Source: an uncultured Oscillospiraceae bacterium | GTDB lineage: Bacteria > Bacillota > Clostridia > Oscillospirales > Oscillospiraceae | NCBI GenBank assembly: GCA_944385305.1 | Contig: CALWWS010000177.1 | Coordinates: 1 to 7,844 of the forward strand | Direction of reading: 5' to 3' | DNA length: 7,844 nt | Notes under the pieces: model-generated | What the model was told of the DNA's origin: nothing | What the model saw: the letters and a program-made list of their open reading frames with translations, nothing else | Database searches by the model: none | In this document: positions 4,486 to 7,844 of the stretch, in pieces | How positions within the stretch are numbered: the stretch's first letter is position 1 | How the letters are laid out: every line of letters begins with the position of its first letter | Made by a program: the position numbers and the translations under genes

Positions 4486-6745
4486 ACTGGTCTGCTTTGC
4501 CCTGCCCTTTTCCGCGGCCATCTTTCTCGCCGTCTATCTGCTGCCCCAGGGGGCGCTGCTCCCGGCTGGGATCGGCTGCACTGCCGCCGGGGTGGCTGGG
4601 CTGGCCTGGAAGGGCGGCCGCCGGCTGCGCTGGATTCTCCTCTGCGCCGGGCTGGCTGCCGGTCTGGCGTGGAGCTGGGTCTACGGGGCGGTCTTTCTCC
4701 AGCCGGCCAGAGAGCTGGATGGGGAGAGAGGAGAGATTGACGCCCTGGTGACCGGCTGGCCCCAGCCCGCCTCCTACGGCAGCAGCGTACAGATTCTGAT
4801 AGAGACGGATACGGTGGGACTGACCGCCCGGCTGTACCTCTACGAGGAGGATCTCCAGCTGCGCCCCGGAGATCAGATCCACCTGGAGGCAAGCCTCCGC
4901 CTGGCCGACACCATGGCGGGGGAGGAGACCGACTACTATCTCTCCAAGGGGATCTCGCTCATGGCCTATGGGGAAGGGGAAATCACCGTCCAGCGGCCCG
5001 ACCGGCCGGGAATCCGCCACTGGGCGGCCTATCTCTCCCAGGCTCTGAAGCAGAGCATTGCCCGGGCGGTGCCGGAGGACGCCGCCCCCATGATCACCGC
5101 CCTGGCCACGGGAGACCGCTCCACCCTGCCGGAGAATTTCTACTCCGCCATGCAGCGCACCGGGATCGCCCATGTGGTGGCGGTGTCCGGCATGCATGTC
5201 TCCTTCCTGGCAAACTTTGTGGCTCTGCTGCTGGGCAGGCGGCGACGCCTGGGCGCCGGGGTGGGTATCGGGCTGATGTTCTGCTTTGCGGCGGTGGCCG
5301 GCGGCACTCCGTCGGTGCTGCGCGCCGCCTTTATGCAGTCCATGCTGCTCCTGGCCCCGCTGCTGGGGCGGGAGGACGACCGGCCCACCTCCCTGAGCAC
5401 GGTTTTGATGCTTCTTCTGCTGTACAACCCCTATGCCGCAGCCAGCGTCAGTCTGCAGCTCTCCTTCACCTCCGTGGCGGGTATCTATCTGATCACCTCG
5501 CCTCTCTACGCCGCCATGACCCGCGCCCTGCCCGCCTCCCCCGGCGGTCTGCTTCCCCGCCTGGGGTGCTGGGCGGCCCGTTTCGGAGCGGGCAGTCTGG
5601 CCACCACCCTGGGCGCGCTGGTATTCACCACACCCCTCACCGTCTTTTACTTCAGCTCGGTCTCCCTCATCTCGCCTCTGGCCAACCTGCTCACCCTGTG
5701 GGCGGTCTCGGCAGCCTTTCTGGGCGGGCTGTTCACCGCCCTGCTGGGGCTGGCCCTGCCGAATCTGGCCGGGGCGGCGGGGTGGCTGTGCGCTTGGCCG
5801 GTGCGGTACATCCAGGGGGGGATCACGCCCCTGTCCCGCCTTACCTTTTCCGCGGTATCCACGGATACAGTCTATCTGCGTCTGTGGCTGCTGCTGGTCT
5901 ATGTCATCCTAGGTATTCTCTGCCTTTCTATCCTCCGGCGGCAGAGGCTGCGCCCCGTCTTTCCTGTCTGCCTGTGCGCTGTTACTCTGGCTGCCGCGCT
6001 GCTGGCCAACTCTCTCACTCTCTTCCGGGGCGGCATCACCGCGGCAGTACTGGATGTGGGGCAGGGCCTCTCGGTGGCCCTCACCTCCCGGGGCCGCACC
6101 GCTCTGGTGGACTGCGGCGGCTACCAGGCCGGTGAGATCGCCGCCGACTACTTTCAGGGAATGGCCGCGTCACAGGTGGACGTGCTGGTGCTCTCCCACT
6201 ATCACGCCGACCACGCCAACGGGGTCTCCGCCCTGCTCAGCCGCATGCCGGTGGAGCTGCTGGTGGTGCCCGACGTGGACCCGGAGAGCGAGCTGCGGGC
6301 GGAGATTCTCGCCCTCGCCCGGAAGGAGGATGCAGAGGTCCGCTTTGTGACGTCCGACACGTCCATAGAGCTGGGCGATGTGACGCTGCAGATCTATCCG
6401 CCCCTGGGGGACGGAGGGGCCAACGAGGAGGGACTGTCCGTATTGTGCACGACGGGGGAATTTGACGCGCTTATCACTGGGGATATGCCCAAAAGTGTGG
6501 AAAAGCTGCTTTTGGAGTACACCCAGCTGCCGGACATCGAGCTGCTGGTGGCTGGCCACCACGGCTCCAAGGACGCCACCTCCCAGGAGCTGCTGGACGC
6601 CCTGCTCCCGGAACATGCGGTGATCTCCGTGGGCTACAACAGCTACGGACATCCCGCCCAGGAGACCATCAACCGGCTGGCCGTATCCGGCTGCGCCGTC
6701 TACCGCACCGATCAGATGGGTACGGTGACCGTCACCGCCCGATAA
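4478..6745 (+). CDS. comEC: ComEC/Rec2 DNA-uptake channel with C-terminal metallo-beta-lactamase domain
   Basis: This 755-residue inner-membrane protein should form the channel that moves single-stranded DNA into the cytoplasm during transformation. N-terminal membrane segments (about 5-72) precede an extracytoplasmic OB-like region (about 80-175). The polytopic Competence domain (about 205-485) includes VVAVSGMHVSF (233-243), the family signature. A last membrane segment (about 496-516) leads to the metallo-beta-lactamase domain, starting at AVLDVGQG (523-530). That domain holds the HxHxDH motif SHYHADH (573-579), a TGDM aspartate (Asp669), GHHGSKDATS (693-702) and GYNSYGHP (719-726). All key metal-ligand positions are present and the length is normal, so the gene looks functional. 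The ATG is the only standard start after the in-frame stop at 4430-4432, but it lacks a Shine-Dalgarno sequence. It heads an operon with holA 14 nt downstream. Whether the host is naturally competent is unknown. Confidence 0.96.
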   Translation: MRKLVCFALPFSAAIFLAVYLLPQGALLPAGIGCTAAGVAGLAWKGGRRLRWILLCAGLAAGLAWSWVYGAVFLQPARELDGERGEIDALVTGWPQPASYGSSVQILIETDTVGLTARLYLYEEDLQLRPGDQIHLEASLRLADTMAGEETDYYLSKGISLMAYGEGEITVQRPDRPGIRHWAAYLSQALKQSIARAVPEDAAPMITALATGDRSTLPENFYSAMQRTGIAHVVAVSGMHVSFLANFVALLLGRRRRLGAGVGIGLMFCFAAVAGGTPSVLRAAFMQSMLLLAPLLGREDDRPTSLSTVLMLLLLYNPYAAASVSLQLSFTSVAGIYLITSPLYAAMTRALPASPGGLLPRLGCWAARFGAGSLATTLGALVFTTPLTVFYFSSVSLISPLANLLTLWAVSAAFLGGLFTALLGLALPNLAGAAGWLCAWPVRYIQGGITPLSRLTFSAVSTDTVYLRLWLLLVYVILGILCLSILRRQRLRPVFPVCLCAVTLAAALLANSLTLFRGGITAAVLDVGQGLSVALTSRGRTALVDCGGYQAGEIAADYFQGMAASQVDVLVLSHYHADHANGVSALLSRMPVELLVVPDVDPESELRAEILALARKEDAEVRFVTSDTSIELGDVTLQIYPPLGDGGANEEGLSVLCTTGEFDALITGDMPKSVEKLLLEYTQLPDIELLVAGHHGSKDATSQELLDALLPEHAVISVGYNSYGHPAQETINRLAVSGCAVYRTDQMGTVTVTAR

Positions 6746-6759
6746 GAGGAGATTTGATT

Positions 6760-7797
6760 ATGCCACCCAAAAGCAAAGCGGACAACGCCTCCTACCAGAA
6801 GCTGAAGAAGGATATCAGCCAGAATACCATCGGCCCCCTCTACCTCTTCCACGGGGAGGAGACCTACCTGCGGGACTACTACCTGGGGCAGATGAAGGCC
6901 AGGCTCATCGGCGGGGGAATGGAGCAGTTCAACCTGCACACCCTGTCGGGCAAGGACTTTGACGTGAAGACCCTGGCCCAGATGATAGACTGTCTGCCCA
7001 TGATGAGTGAGCGCACCATGATTGTGGTGAGTGACTATGATATCTACAAGGGGGATCGGGACGCTCTGGCCGCCATTTTGGACGATCTCCCCGAGTACGT
7101 GTGTCTGGTGTTTGTCTACGATCTTATCGCCTACAAGGCCGATGCCCGCACCAAGCTGGCCGCCGTGTTCAAGGCCAAGGGGAGCGTGGTGGCCTTCCAC
7201 CGCCAGGAGCAGGGGGATCTGGTGGACTGGATTGCCCGCCGCTTCCGGGCCCTGGACCGGGATATCGGCACGGAGGACGCCAAATACCTCATCTTCCTGT
7301 GCGGCGATCTGATGACCACGCTGATCTCCGAGATCGGCAAGATCGGCGCCTACGCCCAGCACCACCGGGTCACCCGGGCGGATATTGACGCGGTGGCCAC
7401 CCCCCAGCTGGACGCGGTGGTCTTTCAGATGACCGACGCCATCGCCGCCGGGAACTTTGACAAGGCGGCCGCCGTGCTGGGGGAGCTGCTCCACATGCAG
7501 CAGCACCCCATCATGCTCCTGGCCGCCCTGGGCCGGCAGATGCGCCAGCTCTACTCCGCCCGTCTGGCCATCCAGCAGGGAAAGAGCGCATCCTACCTGA
7601 TGCAGCTGTGGGGAATGCGCTCCTCCTACCCGGCGGAGAAGCTGATGCAGGCGGCCCGGCGCTTCTCTCTGGAGTGGTGCCGCCGGGCGGTGATCAAATG
7701 CGGCCAGGCCGACCTGACCATGAAGTCCACCGGCTCGGACGGGGAAGATCTGCTCATCGCTCTGCTCATGGAGCTGGCAGTGAAGAAGGGGGCTTAA
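6760..7797 (+). CDS. holA: DNA polymerase III delta subunit
   Basis: The 345-residue protein matches HolA, the clamp-loader subunit that opens the beta sliding clamp during replication. Visible features are the degenerate AAA+ N-terminus LYLFHGEETYLRDYY (27-41), LPMMSERTMIVV (79-90) in the clamp-contact region, and a mid-domain sensor-like stretch with LCGDLMTTLISEIGKIGAY (180-198). The C-terminal collar follows, with FQMTDAIAAGNFDKAAAVL (222-240), HPIMLLAALGRQMRQL (249-264) and a final helix before residue 345. A functional Walker A is absent, as is normal for delta. The ATG at 6760 is preferred to the in-frame TTG two codons earlier because GAGGAG (6746-6751) sits 8 nt before it. The comEC-holA adjacency is common in Firmicutes; the short gap indicates co-transcription. 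It is probably essential, so the comEC operon must be expressed during growth. Confidence 0.95.
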   Translation: MPPKSKADNASYQKLKKDISQNTIGPLYLFHGEETYLRDYYLGQMKARLIGGGMEQFNLHTLSGKDFDVKTLAQMIDCLPMMSERTMIVVSDYDIYKGDRDALAAILDDLPEYVCLVFVYDLIAYKADARTKLAAVFKAKGSVVAFHRQEQGDLVDWIARRFRALDRDIGTEDAKYLIFLCGDLMTTLISEIGKIGAYAQHHRVTRADIDAVATPQLDAVVFQMTDAIAAGNFDKAAAVLGELLHMQQHPIMLLAALGRQMRQLYSARLAIQQGKSASYLMQLWGMRSSYPAEKLMQAARRFSLEWCRRAVIKCGQADLTMKSTGSDGEDLLIALLMELAVKKGA

Positions 7798-7801
7798 AGC
7801 T

Positions 7802-7844
7802 ATGCTCCACATCCGGGAGGCCATTGTGGTGGAGGGACGGTATG
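7802..7844 (+). CDS. Toprim/RNase M5-like protein, first 14 residues (cut by window edge)
   Basis: The ATG lies 4 nt after the holA stop, behind an AAGGGGG ribosome-binding-like stretch within the holA end (9-nt gap). The 14 visible residues contain IVVEGRY (8-14), the typical first Toprim strand whose Glu (residue 11) is the conserved catalytic acid. Proteins beginning this way in Clostridia are Toprim-domain proteins related to ribonuclease M5, which matures 5S rRNA. With so few residues the exact family is an inference. Confidence 0.55.
   Translation, partial: MLHIREAIVVEGRY

Noticed and set aside
4221..4892. N-terminal extension of the YbjQ frame
   Set aside because: The extension is antisense to comEC and rich in Arg/Pro/Ser. 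The family length and the AAGGAGG site both fix the start at 4220.
6754..6759. TTG start two codons before the holA ATG
   Set aside because: It would leave only 2 nt after GAGGAG. The ATG at 6760 has normal 8-nt spacing.
6712..7824. Long minus-strand open frame opposite holA
   Set aside because: It is antisense to a clearly recognised gene, has a His/Gly/Gln-rich composition typical of shadow frames, and shows no motifs.

Overview
The window is GC-rich and carries eight genes, two of them cut by the window edges. Strong GGAGG-type ribosome binding sites, TTG and GTG starts, a comEC-holA pair, an S41 peptidase carrying S-layer homology (SLH) repeats, and a clostridial-type Crp/Fnr sensor domain all point to a Gram-positive anaerobe of the Clostridia. 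An Oscillospiraceae-like gut bacterium (Flavonifractor/Oscillibacter relatives) is the best guess, inferred from protein style only. No mobile element, CRISPR array, tRNA or rRNA was seen.

Left half, all on the minus strand. Reading in the direction of transcription (right to left), a YbjQ/UPF0145 protein (4220-3900) is followed by a hairpin that may end its transcript. Next come a secreted S41 C-terminal-processing peptidase with SLH repeats (3659-1746) and, with its own strong promoter, a short Crp/Fnr-type sensor protein without a DNA-binding domain (1663-1169). A strong intrinsic terminator (1118-1147) closes that unit. A separate promoter then drives a WecB/TagA/CpsF glycosyltransferase (961-239) and a thymidylate kinase-like gene that runs off the left edge. 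These last two genes are one base apart.

Right half, all on the plus strand. Divergent from the YbjQ gene is a compact operon: comEC (DNA-uptake channel), holA (DNA polymerase III delta subunit) and the first 14 codons of a Toprim-type protein. Gaps of 14 and 4 nt indicate co-transcription. comEC has no visible Shine-Dalgarno sequence. Its start sits directly behind a perfect hairpin and overlaps the stop of a possible 23-codon leader ORF.

Most of the content is ordinary housekeeping. The points that deserve a second look are the HTH-less Crp/Fnr protein, the hairpin-occluded comEC start, an identical 9-mer at the -35 position of both the peptidase and the sensor gene, and a 14-bp palindrome that overlaps the peptidase promoter. 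I see no convincing sign of a wholly new multi-gene system. All intergenic gaps are under 300 bases.
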